The notes beneath the pieces are model-generated. The model was given only the letters and a program-made list of their open reading frames with translations, did no database searches and was not told the origin of the DNA. Below are positions 1 through 9,321 of a DNA stretch of 64,000 bases, one piece after another. Numbering within the stretch: position 1 is the first letter of the stretch; each line of letters opens with the position of its first letter. A program made the translations under genes and the position numbers. Origin of the DNA: Bordetella sp. BOR01 (GTDB lineage: Bacteria; Pseudomonadota; Gammaproteobacteria; Burkholderiales; Burkholderiaceae_B); NCBI RefSeq assembly GCF_019218885.1, contig NZ_JAHUWT010000002.1, positions 434,001-498,000 of the forward strand, given 5' to 3'.

Positions 1-93
1 TTTGGTTCTGAATGTTTTAGACGAAGTCGGCCAGCCCGTCTTCCGAATGACGGCTTTCCATGTCCCTGATGGTGTCTTAACGATAGTAGCCAT
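1..93 (-). CDS. Tyrosine-type site-specific integrase, N-terminal fragment (runs off window)
   Basis: The minus strand reads ATG at 93 and stays open to the window edge for 31 codons. The product begins MATIVKTPSGTWKAVIRK and continues with a TGWPTSSKTFRTK segment. This is the usual N-terminus of phage and island integrases of Burkholderiales, a short strand-rich arm-binding domain. The catalytic domain lies outside the window. The gene points away from tRNA-Leu, whose 3' end is 143 bases upstream, which is the normal arrangement for an element integrated into a tRNA gene. It would excise and integrate the element lying to the left. Family recognition rests on the N-terminal motif only. Confidence 0.75.
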   Translation of the reverse strand, partial: MATIVKTPSGTWKAVIRKTGWPTSSKTFRTK

Positions 94-235
94 GCGTGTA
101 AAAGCTCCGAAAGTACGCTCGGTGCTTCGCCACTGTACCGAAACTGTACCTGGCTCACAAACTTGGAAAATCCCCTGGTGTCAGGGTTAGGCTTCGAATC
201 CAGCTAAATACCTGTAAATACGAGGAAATTTAGAC
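94..235. other. Integrase upstream region and candidate attachment flank
   Basis: This stretch of 142 bases lies between the integrase start and the 3' end of tRNA-Leu and is less GC-rich than the genes to its right. It contains a short direct repeat, CTGTACC, near 133-153, which could be an arm-type site. The core of the attachment site is expected in the tRNA 3' end. The second copy that would prove it is not in the window. Confidence 0.35.
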
Positions 236-320
236 TGGTGCCCGGGGCCGGAATCGAACCGGCACGCCTTGCGGCGGGGGATTTTGAGTCCCCTGCGTCT
301 ACCAATTTCACCACCCGGGC
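236..320 (-). tRNA. tRNA-Leu (anticodon CAA)
   Basis: The reverse complement starts GCCCGGGTGGTGAAATTGGT, has the loop ACTCAAAATC with anticodon CAA, a long variable arm typical of leucine tRNAs, the T-loop GGTTCGATTCC and an encoded 3' CCA. It is 85 nt long, as expected for a class II tRNA. The acceptor arms GCCCGGG and CCCGGGC pair perfectly. It is the likely integration target of the neighbouring integrase. Confidence 0.96.
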
Positions 321-369
321 AGGGCAGGCGCGCAACCCGAAAATGGGTTGGCTGGCGGAAAGTTCGCCA

Positions 370-1428
370 TTATATGCGGACTTCCAAGTTCTCGCTTGGA
401 GCCTGGGCAGCTTGCTGCCGCACGCTGCCATCGGGCAGCACGAACCACACTCGCAAGCCCAATTGCCGGACCACCGGCGCGGTCTCTGCCAGGGCCATGT
501 TCGAGAAGGCTGTGGACAGCGCGTCGGCCATGGTGGCGGTGCCGGCCAGCACCGACACGCTGCGGTAACGCGGCTGGGCGATGCCGGTACACGGGTCGAA
601 CAGGTGCGTATGGCGGCCGGCCGGGTCCAGGGGCGTGCCGTAGCCGCCAGAGGTGGCCAGGGCCTGGTTGCGGATATCTACTGTGGTGTAGACCTGGTCG
701 GGCGCTTGCGGCTGGGCCAGCCCTACCCGCCACGCAGGCGCACCACTATTGGGACGAGCGTCCAGTCCGCGGATTTCACCCAGGTCGACCAGGGCCCGAT
801 CCAACCCACCTACACGTAGCAGTTCGGTGATGCGATCGGTGATGTAGCCCTGGGCGATGCCATTCAGTGTCAGTGCCATGCCGGGCCGCATCAACTGGAT
901 ACGTTGCGGGTCTGCCTGGATGGCGGCGTAGCCGATGCGTACCAGTGTGTCGCGCAATGCCGCGGGCGAAGGGCCGGCGGGGTTCGCATCGGCGCGCGAG
1001 AAGTGGTCGGCATACAACCGCCACAGGGGTTGTACGCTTGGGTCGAAGGCGCCGTGGGTCAGGCGGCTGTAATGGAGACTTTCGCTTAGCAGCCGCAGCA
1101 GGTCGGCGGGCGGTTCGTCCAGGAAGCTTTGGCGATTCAGGGTGGCCAGTGCGCTGTCTTCGCGATACAGGCTGAACAGGCCTTCCAGGCGCTGCAGTTC
1201 TGCCAGGGACTGGGCCAGCAAGCGCCTAGCGATGTGTGGGTCGGGGTGATAAAGGCGCAGTTCCGCATCGGCCCCCAGGGCGATGCCGCGCCAGGTCAGG
1301 GGTTCGATGGCACCGGGGGGCGGGGTGCCGGCCCGGGCCAGTCGTAGTGCGCCTGGCATCATGGCCAGGGTGGATGCGGCGGCGGTAATGCCGATGAAGC
1401 GGCGGCGGGTACGGACGGATGTGGTCAT
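370..1428 (-). CDS. apbE: FAD:protein FMN transferase of the nos cluster (ApbE/NosX)
   Basis: This 352-residue periplasmic flavin transferase attaches FMN from FAD to a threonine of partner proteins; in nos clusters the partner is NosR. A twin-arginine-type signal (RTRRRFIG) opens the protein and is followed by a hydrophobic stretch. The ApbE fold is recognisable from the region DPSVQPLWRLY, the ALVDLGEIRGLDA segment and the C-terminal ATMADALSTAFSNM stretch. The ATG at 1428 puts the Tat motif at the N-terminus; the frame stays open further upstream, but that part overlaps nosL and looks non-coding. It is the last gene of the nos operon, 16 bases after nosL. A matching FMN-acceptor motif is present in NosR in this window, which supports the pairing. 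Confidence 0.92.
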   Translation of the reverse strand: MTTSVRTRRRFIGITAAASTLAMMPGALRLARAGTPPPGAIEPLTWRGIALGADAELRLYHPDPHIARRLLAQSLAELQRLEGLFSLYREDSALATLNRQSFLDEPPADLLRLLSESLHYSRLTHGAFDPSVQPLWRLYADHFSRADANPAGPSPAALRDTLVRIGYAAIQADPQRIQLMRPGMALTLNGIAQGYITDRITELLRVGGLDRALVDLGEIRGLDARPNSGAPAWRVGLAQPQAPDQVYTTVDIRNQALATSGGYGTPLDPAGRHTHLFDPCTGIAQPRYRSVSVLAGTATMADALSTAFSNMALAETAPVVRQLGLRVWFVLPDGSVRQQAAQAPSENLEVRI

Positions 1429-1444
1429 GGCGGTGTCCGGGCGA

Positions 1445-1996
1445 TCAAGAGGCAGGGGCAGGCGTGGGCGAGGCTTGCGAAAAGATGTAGCTTTCCGGCA
1501 CTTCGTTGAAAGCGGCGATGCGTCCGCCATGGATCTGGGCAAAAGCCTCGGCCTGGGCAAGTTGGGCGAACGGCATGGCGTCTTCGGCGCCCATGCCGCC
1601 GATGTAGCGGCTTTCGATCACGTAGTAGGCGCGGCGGGCATCGATCCAGGCGGCCGGATCGGGCTGTTGGCCACGCTCGGCGCCGGCCATGTCGTTGACG
1701 TAGATGGCGCTGATGGTCTTGGGTTCTTCGGGCAGTACGGTATAGGCGAACACCTGCTTTATGGTCGAGAACCACACGGGTGTGTCGCGGCCGGTCAGGA
1801 AGATCTGGCCCTTGGGGCCGGTGTGCTCGTTCAAGGCCATGCCGCAGTAGTGGCCCACGGCTTCGGCCGTAACGATTTGCGGTGCGGGCGGCGCGGCGGC
1901 ATGACGCTCGTCGCCGCCGCAGGCCGCCAGGGTGGCCAGCAGCATTGCGCCGGCCAGTCGCCTGGCATGGCGGCGCCAGGCGGGTAGCGGATTCAT
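1445..1996 (-). CDS. nosL: Nitrous oxide reductase accessory lipoprotein NosL
   Basis: NosL is a copper-binding outer-face lipoprotein that helps deliver copper to the CuZ site of NosZ. The 183-residue product has a short basic N-terminus and a lipobox, LAACGG, near residue 25. A conserved CGM motif (HYCGMAL) follows, which is the expected Cu(I) site, then the NosL core with WFSTIKQVFAYT. The start at 1996 overlaps the nosY stop by four bases, so translation is probably coupled. No disruption is seen. Confidence 0.93.
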   Translation of the reverse strand: MNPLPAWRRHARRLAGAMLLATLAACGGDERHAAAPPAPQIVTAEAVGHYCGMALNEHTGPKGQIFLTGRDTPVWFSTIKQVFAYTVLPEEPKTISAIYVNDMAGAERGQQPDPAAWIDARRAYYVIESRYIGGMGAEDAMPFAQLAQAEAFAQIHGGRIAAFNEVPESYIFSQASPTPAPAS

Positions 1997-2823
1997 AGGG
2001 ATTTCCTTTGGAAGCAGGCCGCGGCCAGCAGGAAGGGCACGGCGATCCACAGCAACTGCGCCAGTGCCAGGGCGGGCAACCCCAGGCTGGCCTGGCCGCT
2101 GACGCCGGCCATGCCGGCGTACATCGAGATGTTCTCGAAGCCGGTCAGGTTCATCAGGCGATAGACGTCGGACGGGTTGAGCAGCAGCAGGGTGTCGAGC
2201 AGGCCGGGCGTGACGGTGCGGCCCTGGTCGGCTGCCAGCAGGCCCAGCAATGCCATGTCGTAGATGACGACGAAGAACAGCCACACCGCAATGGCAATGC
2301 CGGCGGCGGTGGCGCGTTCACGCACCAGCGTGCTGATCAGGTAGCCCATGGCCAGGAAGCTGGCGCCCAGCAGCACGCTGGCCACGATCAGCAGGGTGAA
2401 GGGGCGCCAGGCGGCCGCATCGGCCCCGCCGTGCAGCCATTGCAGGGTCAGCCCGGCAAAGCCGTAGCCCGCGGTGGTGGCCAGGGCCAGGATGGCCAGG
2501 TGGCCGACGAACTTGCCGATGATGACCTGCCAACGCGACACCGGGTAACTAAGCAACAGGGCCAGGGTGCCGCGGTCGATTTCGCCGACGATGGCGTCAT
2601 AGGCCAGCAGCATGGCAATCAGCGGCACCAGGAAGATCGACAGGCTGGACAGGCTGACCACGGTAACCGTCAGCGGGTCGACCTTGACGGCGCCGGTGGG
2701 CGAGCTGCCCAGCAGGCCCAACGACAAGGCCAGGCCGGCCAGCAGCAGCGCGGTGGCCAGTACCCAGCGGTTGCGCAGGCCGTCGCGGATTTCTTTGCCG
2801 ATGATGGTCAGGACGGCGTTCAT
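1993..2823 (-). CDS. nosY: ABC-type permease for NosZ maturation (NosY)
   Basis: This 276-residue inner-membrane protein has about six hydrophobic segments and forms the channel of the NosDFY transporter with NosF. The starting sequence MNAVLTIIGKEIRDGLRNRW is typical of NosY, and the permease signature EIDRGTLALLLSYPVSRWQV is present. The transporter moves a sulfur species or otherwise supports CuZ assembly in the periplasm (family knowledge). The ATG at 2823 overlaps the nosF stop by four bases, so the two subunits are coupled. Confidence 0.94.
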   Translation of the reverse strand: MNAVLTIIGKEIRDGLRNRWVLATALLLAGLALSLGLLGSSPTGAVKVDPLTVTVVSLSSLSIFLVPLIAMLLAYDAIVGEIDRGTLALLLSYPVSRWQVIIGKFVGHLAILALATTAGYGFAGLTLQWLHGGADAAAWRPFTLLIVASVLLGASFLAMGYLISTLVRERATAAGIAIAVWLFFVVIYDMALLGLLAADQGRTVTPGLLDTLLLLNPSDVYRLMNLTGFENISMYAGMAGVSGQASLGLPALALAQLLWIAVPFLLAAACFQRKSL

Positions 2824-3725
2824 GGGGTTTTCCGTTCGAGCAAGTGGGCGTAGATCTCGTCCAGGCTGGGGGTATGGATGTCGATGTCGGCGATGGGCAG
2901 GCCGATGTTGCCCAGGTCGCGGATGACACCGACCTTGTCGGTTTCGGGACACAGTCGTTCAAAGCGCGCCGGGCCCAGGTGCTGCCAGGGGGCGGGCAGC
3001 GCCGTGGCGGGTACGGGTTGCGCCAGCGTCAGTACGATGCGCACGGGCACCCCGATGGACTGGCGTAGTTGCGCCAGCGTGCCGTCGGCGATCTTGTGGC
3101 CGTGCTTCATGACGATGACGCGGTCGACGTGGTTGGCGATCTCGGCCAGCGCATGCGTACTGAGCAGCACGGTGGTGCCGGTGCTGCGCAGTTCGCGCAC
3201 GATCTCGTAGAACATCAGGCGCGAGGCCGGATCCAGGCCGGTGGTGGGCTCGTCGAGCAGCAGGATGCGTGGTTGGCCCAGCAGCGCCTGGGCCAGCGCC
3301 AACCGTTGCCGCATGCCCTTGGAATAACCGCCCACCCGGCGCCTGGCAGCGTCGGCGATGCCGACGCGTTCCAGCAGCGCCGCGTTGCGCGCCAGCGGCT
3401 GGCGCTTCAGGCGCGCGTAGAAGTCCAGGGTTTCGGCGCCGGTCATGGCGGGGTACAAGGCCACGGTCTCGGGCAGGTAGCCGATATCGTGCCGCAGGCG
3501 TGCGGCCTGGCGGCTGTCGGCATCGTGTCCCAGTAGCAAGACCCGGCCATGGGTGGGGCGGATCAGGCCCAGCACCAGTTTGATCAGCGTGCTTTTTCCC
3601 GCGCCGTTGTGCCCGGCCAGCGCCACGCATTCGCCGGCGCGCAGTTCCAGGTCGACGCCGTTCAGCGCCCGGTGCTGGCCATAATGCTTGCTGGCGCCCG
3701 CCAGGGCGACTTGAGTGGTGATCAT
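2820..3725 (-). CDS. nosF: ABC transporter ATPase for NosZ maturation (NosF)
   Basis: This 301-residue cytoplasmic ATPase powers the NosDFY complex. Walker A is GHNGAGKST (about residues 38-46), the ABC signature is YSKGMRQRLALAQAL, and Walker B with its downstream glutamate is ILLLDEPTTGLDP. A switch histidine follows in LLSTHALAE. The C-terminal extension of roughly 90 residues is normal for NosF. The start at 3725 overlaps the nosD stop by four bases. Confidence 0.95.
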   Translation of the reverse strand: MITTQVALAGASKHYGQHRALNGVDLELRAGECVALAGHNGAGKSTLIKLVLGLIRPTHGRVLLLGHDADSRQAARLRHDIGYLPETVALYPAMTGAETLDFYARLKRQPLARNAALLERVGIADAARRRVGGYSKGMRQRLALAQALLGQPRILLLDEPTTGLDPASRLMFYEIVRELRSTGTTVLLSTHALAEIANHVDRVIVMKHGHKIADGTLAQLRQSIGVPVRIVLTLAQPVPATALPAPWQHLGPARFERLCPETDKVGVIRDLGNIGLPIADIDIHTPSLDEIYAHLLERKTP

Positions 3726-5017
3726 TGCAATGGCCCCGTGACAGTCGCGGCCGGCAGGTCGGGCGCGCGCATCAAGGGGGCGCTGTCGATGACACCGCCC
3801 GGCAGCAGTGCCGGAAACTGGGATTGCGCCCACCGCACGATGGACACCGCGGGGCTGTTCAGCAGGATGCGGGCGGCGGGAGCTCGCCACAGGACCTGGT
3901 CGACGATGCCATTGGGGCGGTACGCCGTGTCGGCAATACCGTCGCCGTCCAGGTCGAACGCGGTGTTGTCGCTCCAGTAGTTGCCACGCCCGTCGCGCGA
4001 CCATTCGATGACGCGCGTACCCACGTACTTGACCTGGTTCTGGTTCTGGATGAAGGCATTGCCGGATATGGCATTGCCGTCGGAGCCGGCCGTGAAGTGG
4101 ATGCCGATATCGCAGCCCTGGAAGTGGTTGAACTCGAAGCGGTTGTTGTTGGCGTTGTACAGGAACACGCACTTGGCGCCGCCCTGCACCACGTTGCCCG
4201 TGATGACGGCGTCGTTGGCGTAATTGAACATCATGCCCTGGTCGTTGCTGCGTACCGCCAGGTTGTTGCGTACCACCAGCCGGTGGGAATACATGATGGC
4301 ATAGCCGATATCGTTGTCTTCAGAAACGTTGTTGCTGACTTCGCTGTCGTTCGTATACATGTAGTGCACCGCATAGCGCAGCTGGCGGAAGCGGTTGCCG
4401 CGGAACAGGTTGTGCTTGCTGGTGTTCGAGAAAATGCCGTCGCGGCCGGCCGATATGTCGTTGTCCAGCACCTGGGTGCCGGGGCTGTTCCATACGGACA
4501 CGCCGTTGCCGCGTTCGGCCACGCGCAATTCGGTGTTGCCGACGATGCGGTTGGCGCGCACCAGGGCGGCGTTGGGGCCCCAGACGTACACGCCCATCAG
4601 GTTGTCGAGGATGTCGTTGTGTTCGATCAGCGCGCCGTGTGCCGTACGATCCAGGAACACGCCGGCGTCCATGTCGGGCAGGCTGAGGCCGGAATGGCGG
4701 ATGCTCAACCGGCGCAGGGTGACGTCGGCGGCGCGTACCCATATGGTGCGGCCGCTGCGTTCGCCCATGATGATGGCAGAGCGGTCGGGCGGGCCTTCCA
4801 GGGTAAGCGGCTTGTCGATGACCAGGTTGCCCGGATATTCGCCGGGTGCCAGGCGCAGCACGTCGCCGGCGGCGGCCGCGGTCACCGCCTGCTGCAGGCC
4901 TGCCCCGGCCGGTACGTCGACGACGGCCGCGGCCGCGCCGCCGGCCAGGGCAAGCCCAGCCAGCAGCGCGCCAAGGCCAGCGACGCCGCGTACCGACGCG
5001 GGTGAGGCATGCTGCAT
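3722..5017 (-). CDS. nosD: Periplasmic copper-site assembly protein NosD
   Basis: The 431-residue product carries a cleavable signal peptide (hydrophobic LGALLAGLALAGGAAAA). The rest is a right-handed beta-helix built from short repeats rich in N, V and I (for example NDILDNLMGVYVWG, NNLAVRSNDQGMMFNY), the CASH-domain architecture of NosD. NosD binds the periplasmic side of NosFY and hands a sulfur- or copper-related cargo to NosZ. It starts seven bases after the nosZ stop, in the same operon. Confidence 0.94.
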   Translation of the reverse strand: MQHASPASVRGVAGLGALLAGLALAGGAAAAVVDVPAGAGLQQAVTAAAAGDVLRLAPGEYPGNLVIDKPLTLEGPPDRSAIIMGERSGRTIWVRAADVTLRRLSIRHSGLSLPDMDAGVFLDRTAHGALIEHNDILDNLMGVYVWGPNAALVRANRIVGNTELRVAERGNGVSVWNSPGTQVLDNDISAGRDGIFSNTSKHNLFRGNRFRQLRYAVHYMYTNDSEVSNNVSEDNDIGYAIMYSHRLVVRNNLAVRSNDQGMMFNYANDAVITGNVVQGGAKCVFLYNANNNRFEFNHFQGCDIGIHFTAGSDGNAISGNAFIQNQNQVKYVGTRVIEWSRDGRGNYWSDNTAFDLDGDGIADTAYRPNGIVDQVLWRAPAARILLNSPAVSIVRWAQSQFPALLPGGVIDSAPLMRAPDLPAATVTGPLQ

Positions 5018-5024
5018 GCGGAAC

Positions 5025-6932
5025 CTAGGCCTTCCTGGGCCGCACGATCATGTGCCCGGACATTTCCATGTGCAGCGCATGGCAGAACCACTGGCAGTAG
5101 TACCAGTAGAGACCCGGGCGGTCGGCCGTGAAAGTGACCGAGGCGGTGGCCTGCGGGCCGATTTCCATGGCGATGCCATGGCCTTCGAGCGTGAAACCGT
5201 GGGTAAGGTCTTCGATGACCTCCATGTTGGTGACGACGACGGTGACTTCGTCCCCCTGGTTGACTTCGAATTGCTTGATGCTGAACATGGGGGCGACCGC
5301 GATCATGTAGACCCGCACCTTGTTGCCGTCGCGCACGATCTTGGCGGCATCTTCCAACACCACGCCGTCTTTCATGGCCATTTGGCGCGCGTCTTCCCAC
5401 ATGGGGTCGTCACGCTTCCAGACGTTGAGCGGATGCACCTTGGACCGGTGCACCAGCAGCATGTCGTGGGGCTCGGCGAAGCTGGGGCCGTCGTGCACCA
5501 GCTTCATTTCGTCGCCGGAAATGTCGATCAGCTGGTCGTTCTCGGGCTTGAGCGGGCCGACGTTCAGGAAGCGGTCTTTCGAGAACTTGTTCAGCGACAC
5601 CAGCCACTTGCCGTCGGCCTCGCGGGTTTCGCCCATGGTGCTGTGGTTGTGGCCGGGCTGGTAGTGCACGTCGAGCTTCTGGATGATGGGGTCGACCTTT
5701 TCACCCAGGTAGGCGCGGCGGGCCTTGTCGAGGTTCCACTTGACCATCTGGCTGTCGATGAACAGCGTGGTGTAGGCGTTGCCGCGGCCGTCGAAGGCGG
5801 TGTGCAGGGGCCCCAGGCCAAGCTGCGGTTCGGCCACGACCACGTCGCGCAGCTTGATCTTGTCGTTGAACAGGTCGTCGAGCTTGCGCACGTCGAGCAC
5901 GGTAACGGTGGGCGAGAGCTTGCCGTTGAGCACCACGTGGATGCCGTCGGGGGCGGCATTGCAGCCGTGCGGCGAGTTGGGCACGGGAATGTAGCGCGTG
6001 TACTTCGAGCCATGGCGGCCATCGACCACCGGCACGCCGCCCATCGTCTTGAAGTCGCCGGACTTGATGGCTTCTTCGATGCGCTTGATGTTGAACACCA
6101 CCACCCAGTCTTGTTCGTTGGCCGACGCTTCTTCGACTGTCAGGCCCTTTTCGGAGTTGTAGCAGGTGGCGAAGGCGTACTTGCCCTGGTAGTCGGCGTC
6201 GCCGTTGTCGAGGTTGCCGTCGACCAGGACTTGCCAGGCGATCTTCATTGTCTCGCCATCGATGGCGGTGTAGATGGCGAAGAAGTTTTCCTTGGGGTTG
6301 TCGGTGACGATGCCGTCGTTGGGCAGCGGAACGATGTGCTCGCCGTTGGCAAAGACGTAGCCCGTGCGTGGATAGCGCTGCGGGCGAAGGCCATGGATGC
6401 CCGAGGCGTTGGGGATCTCGATGACCTTGTCGGTCTTCATGACATCGCAGCGGATGCGCGCAACGCGGTTGTTGGCCTTGTCGTTGATGAAGATGTAGCG
6501 TCCGTCGTACGTGTTGTCGGTGAACGACATGTGCGGGTGGTGCGCGTCGCCATTCAGGTACACGCCACCCTTGTCTTTCAGGAACGCGCGGGTTTCAGGC
6601 GTAAGGCCGTCGGTCAGGATCTTGCGGCTTTCGTTGGTAACGCCCCAGCCGGTGGCGCTGCAATGGTTGAATACCGGGATGCGCATCAGTTCGCGCATGG
6701 ACGGCAAGCCCAGGATGCGGACTTCACCCGATTGGCCGCCCGAGTTGAAGGCGTAGTATTCGTCGAGTTCGCCCGGGGCGATATGGCCGGACTGGCCGCT
6801 TGCCTTGTTGTCTTTGGCATGCGCGCCGCTTAGGTGCGCACCGCCGACGAGCCCTGCGGCACCGGACAATGCGGCGGTGCCCAGGAAGCCCCGGCGACTA
6901 AGTCCGGTTCGGTCTGGTTTCTGATCGGACAT
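5025..6932 (-). CDS. nosZ: Nitrous-oxide reductase (clade I, TAT-dependent)
   Basis: NosZ reduces N2O to N2 in the periplasm, the last step of denitrification. The 635-residue protein begins with a Tat signal ([14 protein letters not shown]), which marks clade I enzymes. The seven-bladed propeller carries the CuZ histidines, with clear examples in DAHHPHMSF and GHNHSTM. The C-terminal cupredoxin domain holds the CuA motif C-x3-C-x3-H-x2-M at about residues 613, 617, 621 and 624. The ATG at 6932 has a good ribosome site (AAGGAG) and places the Tat motif correctly. All key ligands looked for are present, so the gene appears functional. Confidence 0.98.
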   Translation of the reverse strand: MSDQKPDRTGLSRRGFLGTAALSGAAGLVGGAHLSGAHAKDNKASGQSGHIAPGELDEYYAFNSGGQSGEVRILGLPSMRELMRIPVFNHCSATGWGVTNESRKILTDGLTPETRAFLKDKGGVYLNGDAHHPHMSFTDNTYDGRYIFINDKANNRVARIRCDVMKTDKVIEIPNASGIHGLRPQRYPRTGYVFANGEHIVPLPNDGIVTDNPKENFFAIYTAIDGETMKIAWQVLVDGNLDNGDADYQGKYAFATCYNSEKGLTVEEASANEQDWVVVFNIKRIEEAIKSGDFKTMGGVPVVDGRHGSKYTRYIPVPNSPHGCNAAPDGIHVVLNGKLSPTVTVLDVRKLDDLFNDKIKLRDVVVAEPQLGLGPLHTAFDGRGNAYTTLFIDSQMVKWNLDKARRAYLGEKVDPIIQKLDVHYQPGHNHSTMGETREADGKWLVSLNKFSKDRFLNVGPLKPENDQLIDISGDEMKLVHDGPSFAEPHDMLLVHRSKVHPLNVWKRDDPMWEDARQMAMKDGVVLEDAAKIVRDGNKVRVYMIAVAPMFSIKQFEVNQGDEVTVVVTNMEVIEDLTHGFTLEGHGIAMEIGPQATASVTFTADRPGLYWYYCQWFCHALHMEMSGHMIVRPRKA

Positions 6933-6975
6933 GGCTAACTCCTTGGTTGGAATGGCGCTGGCGCCTTTGCTAAGG

Positions 6976-9192
6976 TCAGAAATTGGAGGAAGGAGAGGGC
7001 GTTGCATCGGTCTTGGGGCTGGGCATGCGTTTCAGCACAGCTTCCTGGGGTGGTGCGCGGCGGCGCTCGCGTTTGGCCTTTTTCTGGATCAGGTGAGGGC
7101 ATTTGCCTTCGTGGTGGTACAGCATCTGGCAATGCAGGCACTGGATGCACTCGTTCGGGTTGATGCTGCCGGTGGGCTCGATGGCCTGCACCGGGCATTC
7201 GATATTGCAGCGCTGGCAAGGATTGCCGCATTCGTGGTAGCGGCGCAGCCAGTTGAAAATGCGCAGGCGGGCCGGGATGGCCAAGGCCGCGCCCAGGGGG
7301 CACAGGTACCTGCAGAAGAAGCGTTCGATGACCAGGCCCGCCACCAGCAGCGCCACGGCGAAGACCACGAAGGGCCAGTCGCGCACGAAACGCAGGATGA
7401 TGGCGGTCTTGAAGGGTTCGACTTCGGCCAGCCGCTCGGCGAATGCCAGGTCGTACAGCGAGAAGCCGAACAGCAACAGGAAGATGACGTATTTCAAGGT
7501 GGCCAGGCGCTGGTTGACGCCATGCCGCACGGCTATCTGCTTGACGCCCAGGCGCTTGGCCAGGCGGTTGGAGAGTTCTTGCAGGGCGCCGAACGGACAC
7601 AGCCAGCCGCAGAACGCGCCGCGGTTCCAGAACACCATGGAAATGGCCGTGGCGCACCACATGATGAACACCAGCGGATCCATCAGGAAGGCGTCCCAGC
7701 GGAACTCGGTACGCAGCGCCGTGGTGAAGGTCAGAACATTGACCACGGATAGCTGCGCCTGGGCGTACCAGCCGATCCAGAAGAGCGCGAATGCCAGGAA
7801 CGCCAGCCGCAGGCGGTCGTACATCAGGGGCCGGCGCGCCAGTTGGTCTTGGAAGAAGAAAATGCCCACCAGTACGGCCAGGCCGATGGCCAGGATGGCC
7901 ACCTGGCCTTGCTTGGCGTGCCAGATCTGCTTCCAGAGAGCGGGCGGTGCGTCGTCGGCTGGCCCGGATGCACTGGCCATGGGCCGCATGTAAGCCAGCG
8001 GCAGTTCATAGGGCAGGTCGAAAGTGACGAAGGCCTTGTTTTGCACGCTGAGTACGCGCTGCACCATGAGTTGCAGGCGCCAGGGGGCGGCGGCATCGAG
8101 CGTGGCGTCTTCGGGCACGACGAACAGGGCCACTTCGGCAAACGATGGTGCCCCGGCGGCGGCCACGTCGGCCAGGCGCTGGTGGTTGCGGTCGCGGAAC
8201 CGGAAACTGCTTTCTTGCTGGATGACTTCGATGCGGTCGAAGATGCCGCCGCGCACGTAGCCCGAGCCCTTGAACGAATAGGCCCCGTTGCCCGCGACCA
8301 GCACGGCCTGTTGGCCGGGCTGCAGGCGGCCCGCCAGATGCTGCCAGGTTGCATCGCCCAACAGGCTGCGGCCGATGGTGGGCACGCTGACCAGGGCCGC
8401 GTACAGGTCGATGAAGGTATCGGCCGGGTCGTCGGTTTCGGGGCGGGAGGCGGCGTCGGCCCGGCCTGTTTGCGCGAAGGCCTGGTTGACGTCGGCCACC
8501 GACAGGTGCAGGCGCTGCACGGCGCCGTTGTCCAGCAGGGCCTGCCAGGACTGGGCCGGGCCCAGGGTGTCGTCGACCTGGCGGGCTGGCGGCGTTGCCG
8601 CGCCAGCCGCGACGGCGCCAGCGCCCTGGGGCGGCCCGCCGATGCCGTGCGCGCGTGCGACGGCGATGGCCGAGCGCGTGATGCTGTCGCCGATGACCAT
8701 CAGCGTCACGGTGGCGCCGCTGATGATGTCCACGGGCGGCGGTGTGCCATGGCGAGGCGGCGATTCGATGAAGTTCAGGCCCACGTAGCCCTGGATGAAG
8801 GCGTCGACCTTGGACTGCGGAATGCCGATCAGGACGATGGGTTCGTGGTGTTCCACCAGCCGGGCGCCGGTGATGCGGCCGTTATCAGCCAGCCCGACGA
8901 TGACGTCGATGGGCTTGCTGGAATAGCCGCGCGTGTTGACCACGTCGGTGGTCAGGTAGACATGGCCCAGGGGCTGGCTGCCGGCATAGGCCCGGGCGGC
9001 CAGCGGCTTGCCTTCGGGTGGGCCCAGGCGATCGGCGCCAGGAAATAGTTCGGCCGGGGGGAAGGCAGACAGGAAGTGGGCCAGGCGCTGTGCCTGCGCC
9101 GGCAGCGCCAGCATGGAGGCGCAGGCCAGCACGAAACAGAAAAGGGCCCGGCATAGTCGGACGGGCCCTGCGGGAACAGCGTGCCTTGGCAT
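6976..9192 (-). CDS. nosR: Membrane flavin and iron-sulfur regulator/electron donor NosR
   Basis: NosR feeds electrons to NosZ and is needed for nosZ expression. The 738-residue protein has a signal peptide, then a periplasmic FMN-binding domain with the flavinylation motif ISGATVT (acceptor threonine near residue 161). Transmembrane helices follow, with two CX3CP motifs (CGWLCP, CRYLCP). The cytoplasmic end has two ferredoxin-type cysteine clusters ([21 protein letters not shown]). The length is usual for the family. It heads the operon, 43 bases before nosZ. ApbE at the far end of the operon would add the FMN. Confidence 0.96.
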   Translation of the reverse strand: MPRHAVPAGPVRLCRALFCFVLACASMLALPAQAQRLAHFLSAFPPAELFPGADRLGPPEGKPLAARAYAGSQPLGHVYLTTDVVNTRGYSSKPIDVIVGLADNGRITGARLVEHHEPIVLIGIPQSKVDAFIQGYVGLNFIESPPRHGTPPPVDIISGATVTLMVIGDSITRSAIAVARAHGIGGPPQGAGAVAAGAATPPARQVDDTLGPAQSWQALLDNGAVQRLHLSVADVNQAFAQTGRADAASRPETDDPADTFIDLYAALVSVPTIGRSLLGDATWQHLAGRLQPGQQAVLVAGNGAYSFKGSGYVRGGIFDRIEVIQQESSFRFRDRNHQRLADVAAAGAPSFAEVALFVVPEDATLDAAAPWRLQLMVQRVLSVQNKAFVTFDLPYELPLAYMRPMASASGPADDAPPALWKQIWHAKQGQVAILAIGLAVLVGIFFFQDQLARRPLMYDRLRLAFLAFALFWIGWYAQAQLSVVNVLTFTTALRTEFRWDAFLMDPLVFIMWCATAISMVFWNRGAFCGWLCPFGALQELSNRLAKRLGVKQIAVRHGVNQRLATLKYVIFLLLFGFSLYDLAFAERLAEVEPFKTAIILRFVRDWPFVVFAVALLVAGLVIERFFCRYLCPLGAALAIPARLRIFNWLRRYHECGNPCQRCNIECPVQAIEPTGSINPNECIQCLHCQMLYHHEGKCPHLIQKKAKRERRRAPPQEAVLKRMPSPKTDATPSPSSNF

Positions 9193-9249
9193 GCGACAAC
9201 TCGTTTAACTCGCCTGCGTGCATGGTAAGCAGGCGTCTTGGGGCATGCC

Positions 9250-9263
9250 TTGCCCAGAGTCAA
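9250..9263 (-). promoter_or_regulatory. Candidate FNR/DNR-type box upstream of nosR
   Basis: On the minus strand the sequence is TTGAC-TCTG-GGCAA, nine of ten informative positions of the CRP/FNR consensus TTGAY-N4-RTCAA. Its centre is about 64 bases upstream of the nosR start. A TACCAT hexamer lies where a -10 element would sit for a class II promoter. Oxygen- or NO-dependent control of nos operons by this family is established; this particular site is inferred. Confidence 0.45.
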
Positions 9264-9269
9264 GATTGC

Positions 9270-9295
9270 AAAAAAAAAGCGCCCGGAAGGGGCGC
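9270..9295 (-). terminator. Rho-independent terminator of the molybdoenzyme operon
   Basis: Read on the minus strand, a six-base GC stem (GCGCCC / GGGCGC) with a five-base loop is followed by nine T residues. It sits 27 bases after the stop of the molybdopterin subunit gene and separates that operon from nosR, with the FNR-like box directly beyond it. Confidence 0.85.
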
Positions 9296-9321
9296 CTGGA
9301 TGTGGGGAGCCGGGGCCGTGG

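Noticed and set aside
204-431. Open frame with VVKLVDAGDSKSPAARRAGS on the minus strand
   Set aside because: It is the translation of the tRNA-Leu gene, a known false protein in many databases.
4395-6833. Long plus-strand open frame (over 800 codons) opposite nosZ and nosD
   Set aside because: It is a shadow of GC-rich coding DNA; nosZ on the other strand has all its copper ligands and a ribosome site.
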